Assembly: GCF_005222785.1 (NCBI RefSeq)
Contig: NZ_STGH01000003.1
Span: 868,001 to 932,000, forward strand
Source of the DNA: Rhodobacter sp. SY28-1
GTDB taxonomy: Bacteria; Pseudomonadota; Alphaproteobacteria; Rhodobacterales; Rhodobacteraceae
Direction: 5' to 3'
Length of the DNA: 64,000 nt
This document shows, one piece after another, positions 27,617 to 38,414 of the stretch. The notes beneath the pieces are model-generated. The model did no database searches, was not told the origin of the DNA, and saw nothing but the letters and a program-made list of their open reading frames with translations. Each line of letters begins with the position of its first letter. Positions within the stretch are counted from its first letter, which is position 1. A program made the position numbers and the translations under genes.

Positions 27617-27700
27617 ATGCTCGATCTTCTCTATCTCGCCCTCGGCCTCGCCGGGTTCGCTGCCTTTGCCCTCGGTGTGCGCGCCGTCGAGCGGATGTGA
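27617..27700 (+). CDS. 27-aa membrane peptide upstream of kdpF
   Basis: The short frame starts MLDLLYLALGLAGFAAFALG and ends VRAVERM. It is a single hydrophobic helix with a positive C-terminal end, so it would sit in the inner membrane with the end in the cytoplasm. It is followed 8 nt later by kdpF, and the stop region GTGAGGGC supplies the Shine-Dalgarno of kdpF. Similar tiny proteins are found before kdpF in other bacteria, as I recall. It may be a second accessory peptide of the Kdp pump. Confidence 0.6.
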   Translation: MLDLLYLALGLAGFAAFALGVRAVERM

Positions 27701-27708
27701 GGGCCGCC

Positions 27709-27795
27709 ATGTTCGACCTGATCCTCGGCCTTGCCGTTGCGGCGGGCCTTTTCGTCTATCTTGGCGTGGCTCTGCTGCGCCCTGATCGGTTCTGA
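27709..27795 (+). CDS. kdpF: Potassium-transporting ATPase small subunit KdpF
   Basis: This 28-aa single-helix peptide ([19 protein letters not shown], then VALLRPDRF) matches the pattern of KdpF, including the LLRPxRF end. KdpF stabilises the KdpABC complex in the inner membrane. Its stop (TGA 27793-27795) is 13 nt before kdpA. Confidence 0.85.
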   Translation: MFDLILGLAVAAGLFVYLGVALLRPDRF

Positions 27796-27808
27796 TGGGG
27801 CGTATGAC

Positions 27809-29482
27809 ATGACCTTGGCTGCATATGCACTCTACTTCGTGGTCCTCGTCGGCCTGGCCTGGGCCCTCGCCGACTGGATGGCACGCGTCTACAGTGGCAC
27901 GCTGCCGCTCCCCCTGCTGCGCGTAGAGGGTGCCCTGCTGCGCGCCTGCGGGGCTGCGCCCGACCGGGGCATGGGCTGGTCGGCCTACGCGCTTTCGGTG
28001 CTGGCCTTCAACCTGGTGGGCTTCCTTCTGCTTTTCACGATCCTGCGGTTGCAGGGATTGCTGCCCCTGAATCCCGACGGCATCGCTTCGGTGTCCCCTG
28101 ACCTTGCGTTCAATACCGCTGTCAGCTTCGTCACCAACACCAACTGGCAGGCCTATTCGGGCGAGGCGCAGCTGAGCTACCTGAGCCAGATGGCGGGCCT
28201 CACGGTGCAGAACTTCGTCAGTGCCGCGACGGGCATGGCGGTGGCAGTGGCGGTCATCCGGGGCTTCGCTGCGCCGAAAGGCTCGACCCTCGGCAATTTC
28301 TGGGTCGACATGACACGTTCGACCTTGTGGATCCTGTTGCCCCTGTCGATCCTGCTGGCCCTTTTCCTTGCCGCGCAGGGCGTGCCCCAGACGCTGCAGG
28401 GCGCGGTCACCGCGACGGGAGTGGAGGGGCAGGAACAGATCATCGCCCGTGGCCCGTCCGCCGCGCAGATCGCGATCAAGCAGCTTGGCACCAACGGCGG
28501 GGGCTTCTTCGGGGTAAACTCGGCGCATCCGTTCGAGAACCCGACCATCACGTCGAACCTCGCGCAGAGCCTGTCGATCCTGCTGATCCCGGTAGCCTTC
28601 TGCTTTCTCTTCGGCCGGATGGTCGGCGACCGGCGGCAGGGCTGGGCGATCTTTGCCGCGATGGCGGTGATGTTCGTCGCGGGCCTTGCGGTGATTCATG
28701 TCTACGAGGTGGCAGGAAACCCGTCGCTGGGCCTGGGGGCCAACATGGAAGGCAAGGAGCAGCGCTTTGGCGCGATGCTGTCCTCGATCTGGGCGGCCTC
28801 GACCACCGCGGCGTCGAACGGTTCGGTCAACGCGATGCACGACTCGTTCATGCCGCTGTCGGGGCTGGTGATGCTGGTCTTCATGCAGATCGGCGAAGTG
28901 ATCTTCGGCGGTGTCGGCGCAGGGCTCTACGGGATGCTCCTCTACGTCGTCCTTGCCGTGTTCCTGGCCGGGCTGATGGTGGGGCGCACGCCCGAATACC
29001 TCGGTCGCAAGATCGAGGGGCGCGAGGTGACGCTCGCTGTCCTCGCCTTCCTGTCGATGCCGCTGGGTATCCTGGTGGGCGGGGCCTTCGCCAGCACCGT
29101 TCCGGCCGCTCTGGCCTCGGTTCAGGATGCAGGTCCGCACGGGCTGTCCGAGATCCTTTACGCCTACTCCTCGGCCACCGGGAACAACGGCTCGGCCTTC
29201 GGCGGCTGGGGCGCGGCGAACATCTGGCAGACGACCGCGCTCGGCATCATCATGCTGCTGGGGCGCTACGCGATCATCGTGCCTTTGCTGGCCATCGCCG
29301 GGTCGATGGCGAAGAAGCCCCAGGCCCCGGCCACGAGCGGCACCTTCCCGACGCATGGTCCCCTGTTCGTCACGCTCCTAATCCTGACCGTGGTCATTCT
29401 TGGCGCGCTGACCTTCTTTCCCGTCCTTGCCCTTGGCCCCATCGCGGAAGAGACCGCGCGGCTGGCTGGGCAAAGCTTCTGA
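27809..29482 (+). CDS. kdpA: Potassium-transporting ATPase subunit A
   Basis: This 557-aa channel-like subunit has four potassium-filter repeats, recognisable as [23 protein letters not shown] and [10 protein letters not shown]. It selects and passes K+ across the inner membrane. ATG at 27809 chosen by the operon spacing and the usual N-terminus ([20 protein letters not shown]). Length is typical. Confidence 0.96.
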   Translation: MTLAAYALYFVVLVGLAWALADWMARVYSGTLPLPLLRVEGALLRACGAAPDRGMGWSAYALSVLAFNLVGFLLLFTILRLQGLLPLNPDGIASVSPDLAFNTAVSFVTNTNWQAYSGEAQLSYLSQMAGLTVQNFVSAATGMAVAVAVIRGFAAPKGSTLGNFWVDMTRSTLWILLPLSILLALFLAAQGVPQTLQGAVTATGVEGQEQIIARGPSAAQIAIKQLGTNGGGFFGVNSAHPFENPTITSNLAQSLSILLIPVAFCFLFGRMVGDRRQGWAIFAAMAVMFVAGLAVIHVYEVAGNPSLGLGANMEGKEQRFGAMLSSIWAASTTAASNGSVNAMHDSFMPLSGLVMLVFMQIGEVIFGGVGAGLYGMLLYVVLAVFLAGLMVGRTPEYLGRKIEGREVTLAVLAFLSMPLGILVGGAFASTVPAALASVQDAGPHGLSEILYAYSSATGNNGSAFGGWGAANIWQTTALGIIMLLGRYAIIVPLLAIAGSMAKKPQAPATSGTFPTHGPLFVTLLILTVVILGALTFFPVLALGPIAEETARLAGQSF

Positions 29483-29489
29483 GGCAACC

Positions 29490-31523
29490 ATGTCCAAACA
29501 AGCGAAAACCGCTGACCTGAGCGGCCTTTACCCAGCCGCGATCCGCGAAAGCGTCTTCAAACTCGATCCCCGGGTCCTGTGGCGAAACCCCGTGATGTTC
29601 GTCACGGCGGTTGTGGCCGCGATGACCACGATCCTCGGGCTGCGCGACCTCTTGGCCGGGGCCGATGGGGCGGGGACAAGCCTGCACATCTCGGCCTGGC
29701 TGTGGCTGTGCGTCCTGTTCGCCAACTTCGCCGAGGCCTTGGCCGAAGGACGCGGCAAGGCGCGGGCCGATACGTTGCGGGCGACCAAATCCGAAACCCG
29801 CGTGCGGGTGCTGGATGCCCCGGACGATGATCCCGCGAACGGGGTCGACACGCCGTCCACCGCGCTCAGGCCCGGCCAGTTCGTCCATGTCGCCGCCGGA
29901 GAGATCATCCCGACCGACGGCGAGGCGGTGCGTGGCGTGGCATCCGTCAACGAAAGCGCGATCACTGGCGAAAGCGCGCCTGTGATCCGCGAGGCGGGTG
30001 GCGACCGGTCGGGCGTCACCGGCGGGACGACCATCGTCTCGGACTGGCTGGTGATCCGGGTGACCGCCGAGCCGGGGAAAAGCTTCCTTGACCGGATGAT
30101 TGCCCTTGTCGAAGGGGCCGAGCGGCAGAAGACCCCGAACGAGATCGCGCTGAACATCCTTCTCGTCGGGCTGACACTGATCTTCCTGTTCGTCGTGGTC
30201 ACCCTGCCGGCTTTTGCCAGCTACTCGGGCGCGGCGATCCCGGTGATCGTGCTGGGGGCGTTGTTCGTGACGCTGATCCCCACGACGATCGGCGGGCTCC
30301 TGTCCGCCATCGGGATCGCGGGCATGGACCGCCTGGTGAAGGCCAACGTCATCGCCAAGTCCGGCCGCGCGGTCGAGGCGGCGGGGGATGTGGACACGCT
30401 TCTCCTCGACAAGACCGGGACGATCACCTTCGGCAACCGGATGGCCGATGCGCTGATCCCGGCACCGGGGGTGGACCTGCGGCGGCTGGCCGAGGCGGCA
30501 GTTCTGGCCTCGCTGGCCGATGAGACGCCCGAAGGCAAATCCATCGTGGACAAGGCGCGCGAAATCCTTGGGGCGGTGCCCGCGATGCCGAAGGGGGCAG
30601 AACCCGTGGCCTTCACGGCGCAGACGCGTCTGTCGGGCCTTGATGTCGATGGCAGGTCTTACCGCAAGGGGGCCATCGACGCGGTGATCCGGCTGACGGG
30701 CCAAACCCCGCCTGGCGCGCTGGCCTCGCAGGTTGACGCCATTGCGCGGTCAGGGGGCACGCCTCTCCTCGTGGCCGAGGGGACGGAAATCCTGGGTGCC
30801 GTCCACCTCAAGGACATCGTCAAACCCGGCGTGCGAGACCGCTTTGCCGAGTTGCGGGCCATGGGCATCAGGACCGTGATGATTACCGGCGACAACCCCC
30901 TGACTGCCGCCGCCATCGCCGCCGAGGCCGGGGTGGACGATTTCCTGGCCGAGGCCACACCCGAGATGAAGCTGGACCTCATCCGCCGCGAACAGGCGGG
31001 TGGGCGGCTGGTCGCCATGTGCGGCGACGGATCGAACGACGCGCCTGCTTTGGCGCAGGCCGACGTGGGGGTGGCAATGAACGCGGGCACCCCGGCCGCA
31101 AAGGAAGCCGCGAACCTGATCGACCTAGACAGCGACCCGACCAAGCTGATCGAGGTGGTGCTGGTGGGCAAGCAGCTGCTCATCAGCCGTGGGGCACTGA
31201 CGACGTTCTCCATCGCCAACGACGTCGCGAAATACTTCGCCATCCTCCCCGCGATCTTCGTTGCCGCCTATCCGGGGCAGGGTGTCCTGAACATCATGGA
31301 CCTTGCCTCGCCCACCTCGGCGATCCTGTCCGCCGTGATCTTCAACGCTCTGATTCTGGTGGCGCTGGTGCCCTTGGCGCTGCGTGGGGTGCAGTACAGA
31401 CCCTCCACCGCGGCGGCACTTCTGCGTCGGAACCTGCTGATCTACGGCCTCGGCGGCCTGATCGTGCCCTTCATGGGCATCAAGGCCATCGACCTGGCCC
31501 TTGTCGCGCTGAACCTTGCCTGA
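29490..31523 (+). CDS. kdpB: Potassium-transporting P-type ATPase subunit B
   Basis: This 677-aa P-type ATPase has phosphorylated Asp307 in [10 protein letters not shown], the dephosphorylation TGES (about 159-162) and the hinge [16 protein letters not shown]. It hydrolyses ATP to drive K+ uptake through KdpA. The start is ATG at 29490, 7 nt after the kdpA stop, with GAGGCA upstream. Confidence 0.97.
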   Translation: MSKQAKTADLSGLYPAAIRESVFKLDPRVLWRNPVMFVTAVVAAMTTILGLRDLLAGADGAGTSLHISAWLWLCVLFANFAEALAEGRGKARADTLRATKSETRVRVLDAPDDDPANGVDTPSTALRPGQFVHVAAGEIIPTDGEAVRGVASVNESAITGESAPVIREAGGDRSGVTGGTTIVSDWLVIRVTAEPGKSFLDRMIALVEGAERQKTPNEIALNILLVGLTLIFLFVVVTLPAFASYSGAAIPVIVLGALFVTLIPTTIGGLLSAIGIAGMDRLVKANVIAKSGRAVEAAGDVDTLLLDKTGTITFGNRMADALIPAPGVDLRRLAEAAVLASLADETPEGKSIVDKAREILGAVPAMPKGAEPVAFTAQTRLSGLDVDGRSYRKGAIDAVIRLTGQTPPGALASQVDAIARSGGTPLLVAEGTEILGAVHLKDIVKPGVRDRFAELRAMGIRTVMITGDNPLTAAAIAAEAGVDDFLAEATPEMKLDLIRREQAGGRLVAMCGDGSNDAPALAQADVGVAMNAGTPAAKEAANLIDLDSDPTKLIEVVLVGKQLLISRGALTTFSIANDVAKYFAILPAIFVAAYPGQGVLNIMDLASPTSAILSAVIFNALILVALVPLALRGVQYRPSTAAALLRRNLLIYGLGGLIVPFMGIKAIDLALVALNLA

Positions 31524-31534
31524 GGAGACCTGAC

Positions 31535-32110
31535 ATGCTGTCACAGCTTCGCCCCGCCATCTCTCTGACCGTGCTCTTCACGTTGCTGACGGGCCTGGCC
31601 TATCCCCTGGCCATGACCGGCCTTGCCCAGACCCTGTTCCCCGCCGCCGCGAACGGCAGCCTTATCGAACGGGAGGGCACCGTCATCGGCTCTTCCCTCA
31701 TCGCCCAGCCCTTCGCGGGACCGGGCCACCTGCACCCCCGCCCGTCGGCGAGCGGCTGGAACGCGGCGGGGACCGGCGCGTCGAACCTTGGGCCAACTTC
31801 TGCGGCCTTGATCGCGGCGGTTGCGGAACGCCGCGCCGCGTGGGAGGCGCTGAACGGCGCCCCTGCACCCATTGACGCCGTCACGGCTTCTGGCTCTGGC
31901 CTCGACCCCGACATCAGCCCCGAAACCGCCCTTGCGCAGGCCGACCGGATCGCCGCCGCACGCGGGGCCGACCCGACGGCGGTGCGGGCCCTGATCGAGG
32001 CGTCTGTCCAGGGCCGCACCTTCGGCCTTTACGGCGAACCGCGCGTCAACGTCCTTCTCACCAACATCGCCCTTGACGACGCCTTCCCGATGCCCCCCGC
32101 TGGCAACTGA
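31535..32110 (+). CDS. kdpC: Potassium-transporting ATPase subunit C
   Basis: The product has 191 aa with one N-terminal membrane anchor and a periplasmic domain with RPSASGWNAAGTGASNLGPTS, the conserved KdpC core. KdpC bridges KdpA and KdpB. TGAGGAGAC precedes the ATG. The stop overlaps kdpD by one base. Confidence 0.96.
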   Translation: MLSQLRPAISLTVLFTLLTGLAYPLAMTGLAQTLFPAAANGSLIEREGTVIGSSLIAQPFAGPGHLHPRPSASGWNAAGTGASNLGPTSAALIAAVAERRAAWEALNGAPAPIDAVTASGSGLDPDISPETALAQADRIAAARGADPTAVRALIEASVQGRTFGLYGEPRVNVLLTNIALDDAFPMPPAGN

Positions 32111-34785
32111 TGAGCGAAGAGACCGACATCCGCCCCTCGCCCGAGGCCCTTCTCGCCCATGCAGCGCGCGAAGGTCGGGGGCGGCTGAAGGTCTTCCTCG
32201 GCGCGGCCCCCGGCGTCGGCAAGACCTGGGCCATGCTCGACGACGCCCACCGCGAGGCCGCGAAGGGCCGCGACGTGGTGGCCGCGCTGATCGAGACGCA
32301 TGGCCGGGCCGAGACCCAGGCCAAGCTGTCAGGCCTGACGCAACTGCCGCGCAAGCCCGTGCTCTATCAGGGCCGGGTGCTGACCGAGATGGACCTCGAC
32401 GCGCTTCTGGCGCGCAAGCCGGACCTCGCGCTGATCGACGAACTGGCGCATACCAACGCCGAAGGCAGCCGCCACGACAAACGCTGGCAGGACGTCGAAG
32501 AGGTTCTGGCCGCCGGGATCGACGTCTACACCACACTGAACATCCAGCACATCGAGACGCTGAACGAAACCGTGGCCCGAATCACCGGCGTCCGGGTTCG
32601 CGAAACCGTTCCCGACGATGCGCTGCAACTGGCCGACGAGATCGAGTTGATCGACCTGCCGCCGGACGAGCTGGTCGACCGGCTGAAGCAAGGCAAGGTC
32701 TATCCCGCCGATCAGGCCTCACGCGCGCTGTCGTCGTTCTTCGTCAAGGGCAACCTTACCGCCCTGCGCGAACTTGCCATGCGCACCGCCGCCGACCGGG
32801 TCGATGCGCAGCTGCGCGAGCACATGGCGGCAAACGCGATCTCCGGCCCCTGGCCGACGCAAGAGCGGATCCTTGTCTGCCTGAACGAAAGTCCTGCGGC
32901 GCGCGAGGCGATCCGGGTTGCCAAGCGCAGCGCCGACCGGGCGCGGGCCGACTGGATTGCGCTGAACGTGGTGCAGGCCCGGGCAGAAACGCTGCCGGAA
33001 GCCGACAAGGACCGCCTGGCGGGCAGCCTGCGCCTGGCCGAACGCCTTGGCGCGGAACTCGCCACGCTTGAGGCCGAGCACGACGTGGCCGAAGCGATCC
33101 TCGACTACGCCAAGACCCGAAACGTGCGCCGCATCGTCATCGGCCGTCCCCGCCCACGACCCTTCTGGCTGCGCCTCGGCGGCGAGGACGTGGCGGCGGA
33201 CCTCCTGCGCCGTTCGGGCCCGTTCGAGGTCACGCTTGCCTCGGAACCTGAAGACCGGACGAAACCCCTGGGCCTGCGCCTGCCTCTCCTGGGGGCCGAG
33301 CCCAGGGGCTGGATCGAGGCGGTCCTCGCCGTCGCCGTCGCCTCGGCCTGTTCCTTCGCCGCCGACCAGCTTTTCCCGATTGCCAGTCTCAGCGTCATCT
33401 ACATGACGGCGGTCGTCTTCGTCGCCAGCCGCCGGGGCCTTGGCCCGGCCCTTGCCAGCGCCGTGCTGGGGTTTCTGGCTTACAACTTCCTGTTCACCGA
33501 GCCGCGCTTTACCTTCCAGGTCTCACGACAGGGCGAAATCCTGACGCTTGGTCTCTTCCTCGTGGCCTCGCTGATCACCGGCAACCTGGCCGCGCGGCTT
33601 CGCGCCCGGATTGAAGCGCAGGCCGCAATCTCGGACCGCACGAACAAGCTTTACGACTTCAGCCGCCGTGTCGCCGCCTCGGCCACCGCGGACGACGTGG
33701 TCTGGGCCTCGGTCAGCCATGTCGCGACAATCCTGCGCTGCGAGGTGGTGCTTCTGATGCCGCGCGGGGCAGAGCTGCAAGTTGTCGGGGGCTTCCCGCC
33801 CGAAGACCGGCTTGAGGTCCGCGACCAATCCGCGGCCCAGTTCACCTGGGAAAAGGGCGAACCCGCCGGTCGTGGGTCGGACACCCTGCCCACCGCGCGC
33901 TGGTTCTTCCTGCCGCTCATCGCCGGCGACCGGCGGCTCGGGGTCCTGGGCATCGCCTATGAGGACGACCGCCAGCTTGCCCGGACCGACCGGCGGCTTC
34001 TGGACGCGCTGATCGACCAGATCGCCCTGGCGCTCGAACGCCTGCGACTGACCGAGGACCTCGCCGCCACCCAGCTTGCCACGGAAACGGAACGCTTGCG
34101 CACGGCGCTTCTGAACAGTGTCAGCCACGACCTGCGCACGCCGCTCGTCACCATCATCGGCGCGGCCGGGCACCTGGCCGACAGCGACCTGCCCGCCAAG
34201 TCCCGCCGCGACCTTGCCGACAACATCCGCGAAGAAGGCGAGCGGCTGGACCGCTATGTCCAGAACCTTCTGGACATGACCCGCCTTGGCCACGGCGCCC
34301 TGAAGCCCCGCCTGACACCGCAGGACGTGGCCGAGATCGTCGGTGGCGCGCGCGCTCGGATGAAGGGTGTGTTGCGCGGGCACGACGTTCAGGTGGACCT
34401 TGCCCCGAACCTGCCGCTGATCCTGGCCGACGGCGTGCTTCTGGAGCAGGTTCTGGTGAACATGCTCGACAATGCCGCCAAATATTCTCCCGAAGGCTCG
34501 CCGATCCGCATCGGTGTCACCCAGACGGGTTCGCGGGTGGAGATCTGGGTAGCGGACCGCGGACCCGGCATCCCACCGGCGGACCGGTCGCGGATCTTCG
34601 ACATGTTCTACCGCGTGGCCATTGGCGACCGGCAGCGCGCGGGCACTGGCCTCGGTCTTGCGATCTGCAAGGGCCTGGTCGAAGCGATGGGTGGCACGAT
34701 CCGCGCCGAAGCGGGCAGCCCTGACGGCCTTGGCACGCGCATGGTCGTTGCCCTTCCCCTGAACAATCCCGAGGGTCCCGCATGA
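32110..34785 (+). CDS. kdpD: Sensor histidine kinase KdpD
   Basis: The product has 891 aa. N-terminal KdpD domain with Walker A GAAPGVGKT (31-39), then a universal-stress-like domain (about 250-380). Next come four membrane helices (DUF4118, about 395-500), a GAF domain (about 525-645), HisKA with phospho-acceptor His673 in NSVSHDLRTPL, and a HATPase domain (MLDNAAKYSPEG, DRGPGIP, GTGLGLAI). It senses low K+ or osmotic stress and phosphorylates KdpE. Full length for the family. Confidence 0.96.
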   Translation: MSEETDIRPSPEALLAHAAREGRGRLKVFLGAAPGVGKTWAMLDDAHREAAKGRDVVAALIETHGRAETQAKLSGLTQLPRKPVLYQGRVLTEMDLDALLARKPDLALIDELAHTNAEGSRHDKRWQDVEEVLAAGIDVYTTLNIQHIETLNETVARITGVRVRETVPDDALQLADEIELIDLPPDELVDRLKQGKVYPADQASRALSSFFVKGNLTALRELAMRTAADRVDAQLREHMAANAISGPWPTQERILVCLNESPAAREAIRVAKRSADRARADWIALNVVQARAETLPEADKDRLAGSLRLAERLGAELATLEAEHDVAEAILDYAKTRNVRRIVIGRPRPRPFWLRLGGEDVAADLLRRSGPFEVTLASEPEDRTKPLGLRLPLLGAEPRGWIEAVLAVAVASACSFAADQLFPIASLSVIYMTAVVFVASRRGLGPALASAVLGFLAYNFLFTEPRFTFQVSRQGEILTLGLFLVASLITGNLAARLRARIEAQAAISDRTNKLYDFSRRVAASATADDVVWASVSHVATILRCEVVLLMPRGAELQVVGGFPPEDRLEVRDQSAAQFTWEKGEPAGRGSDTLPTARWFFLPLIAGDRRLGVLGIAYEDDRQLARTDRRLLDALIDQIALALERLRLTEDLAATQLATETERLRTALLNSVSHDLRTPLVTIIGAAGHLADSDLPAKSRRDLADNIREEGERLDRYVQNLLDMTRLGHGALKPRLTPQDVAEIVGGARARMKGVLRGHDVQVDLAPNLPLILADGVLLEQVLVNMLDNAAKYSPEGSPIRIGVTQTGSRVEIWVADRGPGIPPADRSRIFDMFYRVAIGDRQRAGTGLGLAICKGLVEAMGGTIRAEAGSPDGLGTRMVVALPLNNPEGPA

Positions 34786-35468
34786 CCGACGCGCGCATTC
34801 TGGTCATAGACGACGAAGCCCCGATCCGGCGCTTTCTGCGGGTGGCGCTGGAAGCGGACGGTTACGGCGTGATCGAGGCGGCAACCGCGCGCGCAGGTCT
34901 GGCCTCCGCCGCCCGCGAAGCCCCGGCATTGGTCGTGCTCGACCTCGGCCTGCCCGATGCCGATGGCCTGTCCGTCCTGCGCGACCTGCGCGGCTGGAGC
35001 CAGATTCCCGTCCTGATCCTGTCGGTCCGGGTCGACGAAGCCGGCAAGGTCGAGGCGCTGGACGCAGGCGCGCAGGATTATGTGGTCAAGCCCTTTGGCG
35101 TGAAGGAATTTCTGGCCCGCGTGCGCAGTCTTCTGCGCGACCGCGTATCCGAAATCCAGCCCTCGGTCCTGACCATCGGTCCGCTCCGGATCGACGCTGC
35201 CGACCATTCCGCCACTCTGGACAGCCATCCCCTCCACCTCACGCGTCGGGAGTTCGACCTGCTCTGGATGCTCGCGAGCCATCGCGGGCGCCTTGTCACC
35301 CAGGAGATGATCCTGAAGGCGATCTGGGGAACGGCCCATGCGGGCGACAGCCAGTATCTGCGGGTCTACATTCGTCAACTGCGGCAGAAACTGCGCGACG
35401 ACGCCACGAACCCGCGCTTCATCATGACCGAACCGGGAATCGGATACAGGTTCCTCGAAGGCTCCTGA
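34782..35468 (+). CDS. kdpE: Response regulator KdpE
   Basis: This 228-aa OmpR-type regulator, starting in an ATGA overlap with kdpD, has a receiver domain with Asp10/Asp11 and phospho-acceptor Asp54 (VVLDLGLPDADG) and Lys in VVKPFG. A winged-helix DNA-binding domain follows (LTRREFDLLWMLASHRGRLVTQEMI). It is expected to activate the kdp promoter in front of 27617. Confidence 0.96.
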   Translation: MTDARILVIDDEAPIRRFLRVALEADGYGVIEAATARAGLASAAREAPALVVLDLGLPDADGLSVLRDLRGWSQIPVLILSVRVDEAGKVEALDAGAQDYVVKPFGVKEFLARVRSLLRDRVSEIQPSVLTIGPLRIDAADHSATLDSHPLHLTRREFDLLWMLASHRGRLVTQEMILKAIWGTAHAGDSQYLRVYIRQLRQKLRDDATNPRFIMTEPGIGYRFLEGS

Positions 35469-35661
35469 CCGTTGACGCGACCCTGGCCGCATGGCTCGTT
35501 TTGCACAATCTTGTGGCGTCAGACTGGGTGTCTTGACCTCGCACTCGTCCCACAGCATTGAACTTCCGCATCATCGTCCCCGATCCCCACACACTCCACG
35601 AAACCGGGCGGCAGCCAAGGACCCCCTTTCCCCCGCCATCAGCCCCGTGCAAATTGCCCCC

Positions 35662-36795
35662 ATGGCCGAGCCGAAAGACCAGTTGCCCGAACCCGACCGT
35701 CTGGAGGGTGCACCCCATCCGCGCGAGACGCGGGTGCTTTTCGGCCATGCCGCCGCCGAGGCCGAGCTTCTGCGCGCCCACCAGTCCGGCCGGATGCACC
35801 ATGCCTGGATGCTGACCGGGCCAAAGGGCGTGGGCAAGGCGACGCTCGCCTGGCGCATGGCCCGGTTCCTGCTTGCCACCCCACCCGATGACGGCGGGAT
35901 GTTCGCGGCCCCCCCGCCGGACAGTCTGGACATCCCCGACAGCCACCCGGTCGCCCGCCGCCTGCTGCAAGGCGCCGAGCCGAGGCATTTCCTTTTGCGC
36001 CGCGGCCCGAACGAGAAGGAAACCGCCCTGTCGCAGGTGATCTCGGTCGATGACGTTCGAAAGATGAAAAGCTTTTTCGCCTTGTCCGCCACCGACGGGG
36101 GTCATCGGACCGCGATCATCGACAGCCTTGACGAAATGGGACCGGCCGCCGCCAACGCGCTGTTGAAGCTCTTGGAGGAACCCCCTGCAAACGTGACGTT
36201 TTTCCTGATCGCGCATCAGCCCGCGCGCCTTCTGCCAACGATCCGCTCACGCTGCCGCGAGCTTCGCCTGCACCCGCTGGGGCCGCAGGACCTTGCCGAC
36301 GCACTCACCCAGGCCGGCGGCGACATCGCGCCCGAGGACCGCAGCGCGCTGGCCGAACTCTCGGGCGGGTCGGTGGGCGAGGCGTTCCGGATGACGAACC
36401 TGGACGGGCTGAAACTTTACGCCGCCCTGATCCGCCTGTTCGCCACCCTGCCCCGCCTGGACCGGCCGCAGGCCCTGGCCCTGTCCGACATGGCCGGGGC
36501 ACGGGGGGCTGCCGAAACCTTCGACCTCCTGGTGACGCTGATCGACCTCGTCCTTGCCCGGCTGGCCCGGCACGGGGTGACCGGCGTCACGCCCCCCGAG
36601 GCCGCGCCTGGCGAAGCGCAGCTTCTGCACCGCCTGTCGCCCGACCCGCTTGCCGCCCGGGGCTGGGCCGACCTTGCCCAGTCCGTGGCCGCCCGCGCCC
36701 GGCGCGGCAAGGCGGTCAATCTTGACCCTGCCGCGCTTCTGATGGATATGCTTCTGAAGCTCGACGAGACGGCGGGAAGCCTCGCCTTGAGGTAG
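35662..36795 (+). CDS. holB: DNA polymerase III delta-prime subunit
   Basis: The product has 377 aa. AAA+ clamp-loader fold with HHAWMLTGPKGVGKAT (P-loop), VDDVRKMKSFF, and sensor region EEPPANVTFFLIAHQPARLLPTIRSRC. It helps load the beta clamp during replication. I start at ATG 35662; a longer frame from 35491 has no domain in the added part. The gap from kdpE (193 bp) has no other gene. TatD and the MBL hydrolase follow, a common alphaproteobacterial order. Confidence 0.9.
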   Translation: MAEPKDQLPEPDRLEGAPHPRETRVLFGHAAAEAELLRAHQSGRMHHAWMLTGPKGVGKATLAWRMARFLLATPPDDGGMFAAPPPDSLDIPDSHPVARRLLQGAEPRHFLLRRGPNEKETALSQVISVDDVRKMKSFFALSATDGGHRTAIIDSLDEMGPAAANALLKLLEEPPANVTFFLIAHQPARLLPTIRSRCRELRLHPLGPQDLADALTQAGGDIAPEDRSALAELSGGSVGEAFRMTNLDGLKLYAALIRLFATLPRLDRPQALALSDMAGARGAAETFDLLVTLIDLVLARLARHGVTGVTPPEAAPGEAQLLHRLSPDPLAARGWADLAQSVAARARRGKAVNLDPAALLMDMLLKLDETAGSLALR

Positions 36796-36801
36796 CCGAA
36801 G

Positions 36802-37611
36802 ATGTCTCCCACCCTGCCTGATCTGGTCGACAGCCACTGTCACCTGGACTTCCCCGACCTGATTGGCGAAACCGCCGAAATCATCGCCCGCGCCCGTGCC
36901 GCCGGGGTGAACCGGATGGTGACGATCTGCACCCGGCTCAAGAACGAACCGAAAGTCCGCACCCTGGCCGAGGCGCATCCGGAAGTGTTCTACGCCGCCG
37001 GAACCCATCCGATGAGCGCGCATGAGGAACCCCTTGCCACGGTCGAAGAGCTTGTGGCGCTGGCCAGGCATCCGAAATTCGTCGGGATCGGCGAAACCGG
37101 GCTCGACTATCACTACACGGCCGACTCGAAATCCATCCAGCAGACCTCGCTCCGCCTTCATATCGAGGCCGCACAGGAAACCGGCCTGCCGCTCATCATC
37201 CATTCCCGCGACGCCGACGCGGACATGGAGGCGATCCTCGCCGAAGGCATCGCCCGCCGACCCTATTCCTGCGTCATGCACTGCTTCTCCTCCGGCCCCC
37301 GCCTGGCCGAGGCAGCACTCGAGATGGGCTTCACCCTCTCGATCTCCGGCATCGCCGCCTTCCCGAAGTCGCAGGACCTGCGCGACATCTTCGCCAAGGC
37401 CCCGCTCGACCGGCTGATCCTGGAAACCGACAGCCCCTACCTTGCCCCCCCGCCCTATCGCGGCAAGCGCAACGAACCGGCTTACGTCGCCTACACCGCC
37501 CGGGCACTGGCCCCGGTCTTCGGCCTGACACTCGAAGCCTTCGCCGCGCAGACCACCGCCAACTTCGACCGCCTCTTCCCCCGCGCCGCGCGCGCCGCAA
37601 AGGCCGCATGA
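36802..37611 (+). CDS. TatD-family metal-dependent hydrolase
   Basis: The product has 269 aa. Metal-binding DSHCHLDF at the N-terminus (His12, His14), GETGLDYH, HSRDAD and ETDSPYLAP: the TatD family set. These act as deoxyribonucleases or 3'-5' exonucleases in DNA repair. It starts 6 nt after holB and overlaps the next gene by 4 nt. Confidence 0.93.
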   Translation: MSPTLPDLVDSHCHLDFPDLIGETAEIIARARAAGVNRMVTICTRLKNEPKVRTLAEAHPEVFYAAGTHPMSAHEEPLATVEELVALARHPKFVGIGETGLDYHYTADSKSIQQTSLRLHIEAAQETGLPLIIHSRDADADMEAILAEGIARRPYSCVMHCFSSGPRLAEAALEMGFTLSISGIAAFPKSQDLRDIFAKAPLDRLILETDSPYLAPPPYRGKRNEPAYVAYTARALAPVFGLTLEAFAAQTTANFDRLFPRAARAAKAA

Positions 37612-38414
37612 TGGCGCGGCTCACCTTCACCATACTCGGCTGCGGCTCCTCTGGCGGGGTCCCTCGTCTCGGCGGCATCTGGGGTGACTGCGACCCCACA
37701 AACCCGAAAAACCGCCGCCGCCGCTGTTCGATGCTCATCACCCGTGAGACGGCCGAGGGCGTGACCCGCGTCCTGATCGACACCTCGCCCGACATGCGCG
37801 ACCAGCTTCTCGATGCAGGCGTCGGCGCGCTGGATGGCGTCGTCTACACCCACAGCCACGCCGACCACATGCACGGCATCGACGACCTGCGGCAGGTGGT
37901 CTTCAACCAGCGCCAGCGCCTTCCGGTCTGGGCCGACGGCCCGACGCAAGAGGCGCTGTTGTCCCGCTTCGGCTATGCCTTCGTCCAGCCCGAAGGCTCA
38001 CCCTATCCGCCGATCCTTGACCTCCACACCATCGACGGCCCGGTTTCCGTCGCGGGGGCCGGAGGCTCGGTCACCCTGACCCCATTCCGCGCCGATCACG
38101 GCAGCATGGACGCGCTTGGCTTCCGGATCGGCCCCCTGGCTTACCTGCCCGATGCCGTCGACATCCCGGCGGAAAGCTGGCCGGTGCTTGAAGGCCTGGA
38201 CTGCTGGATCGTCGACGCGCTGCGCCGCAAGCCGCACCCGACCCATGCGCACCTTGATATGACCCTCGGCTGGATCGCCCGCGCCAAGCCCGCCCGCGCG
38301 GTGATCACCAACATGCATGTCGATCTCGACTACGCGACCCTCTGCGAGGAACTTCCGCCCCACATCAGACCCGCCTTCGACGGCATGACGGTCGCCTACG
38401 ACAACCAGCCGTGA
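37608..38414 (+). CDS. MBL-fold metallo-hydrolase, PhnP-like
   Basis: The product has 268 aa. GCGSSGGVPR start, then THSHADHMHGIDDLR metal motif, DHG and a late His. This is the PhnP/RNase Z-related group that cleaves cyclic phosphodiesters. Start may be ATG 37608 (overlap) or the next ATG at 37611. It ends in an overlap with the transporter gene. Confidence 0.9.
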   Translation: MMARLTFTILGCGSSGGVPRLGGIWGDCDPTNPKNRRRRCSMLITRETAEGVTRVLIDTSPDMRDQLLDAGVGALDGVVYTHSHADHMHGIDDLRQVVFNQRQRLPVWADGPTQEALLSRFGYAFVQPEGSPYPPILDLHTIDGPVSVAGAGGSVTLTPFRADHGSMDALGFRIGPLAYLPDAVDIPAESWPVLEGLDCWIVDALRRKPHPTHAHLDMTLGWIARAKPARAVITNMHVDLDYATLCEELPPHIRPAFDGMTVAYDNQP

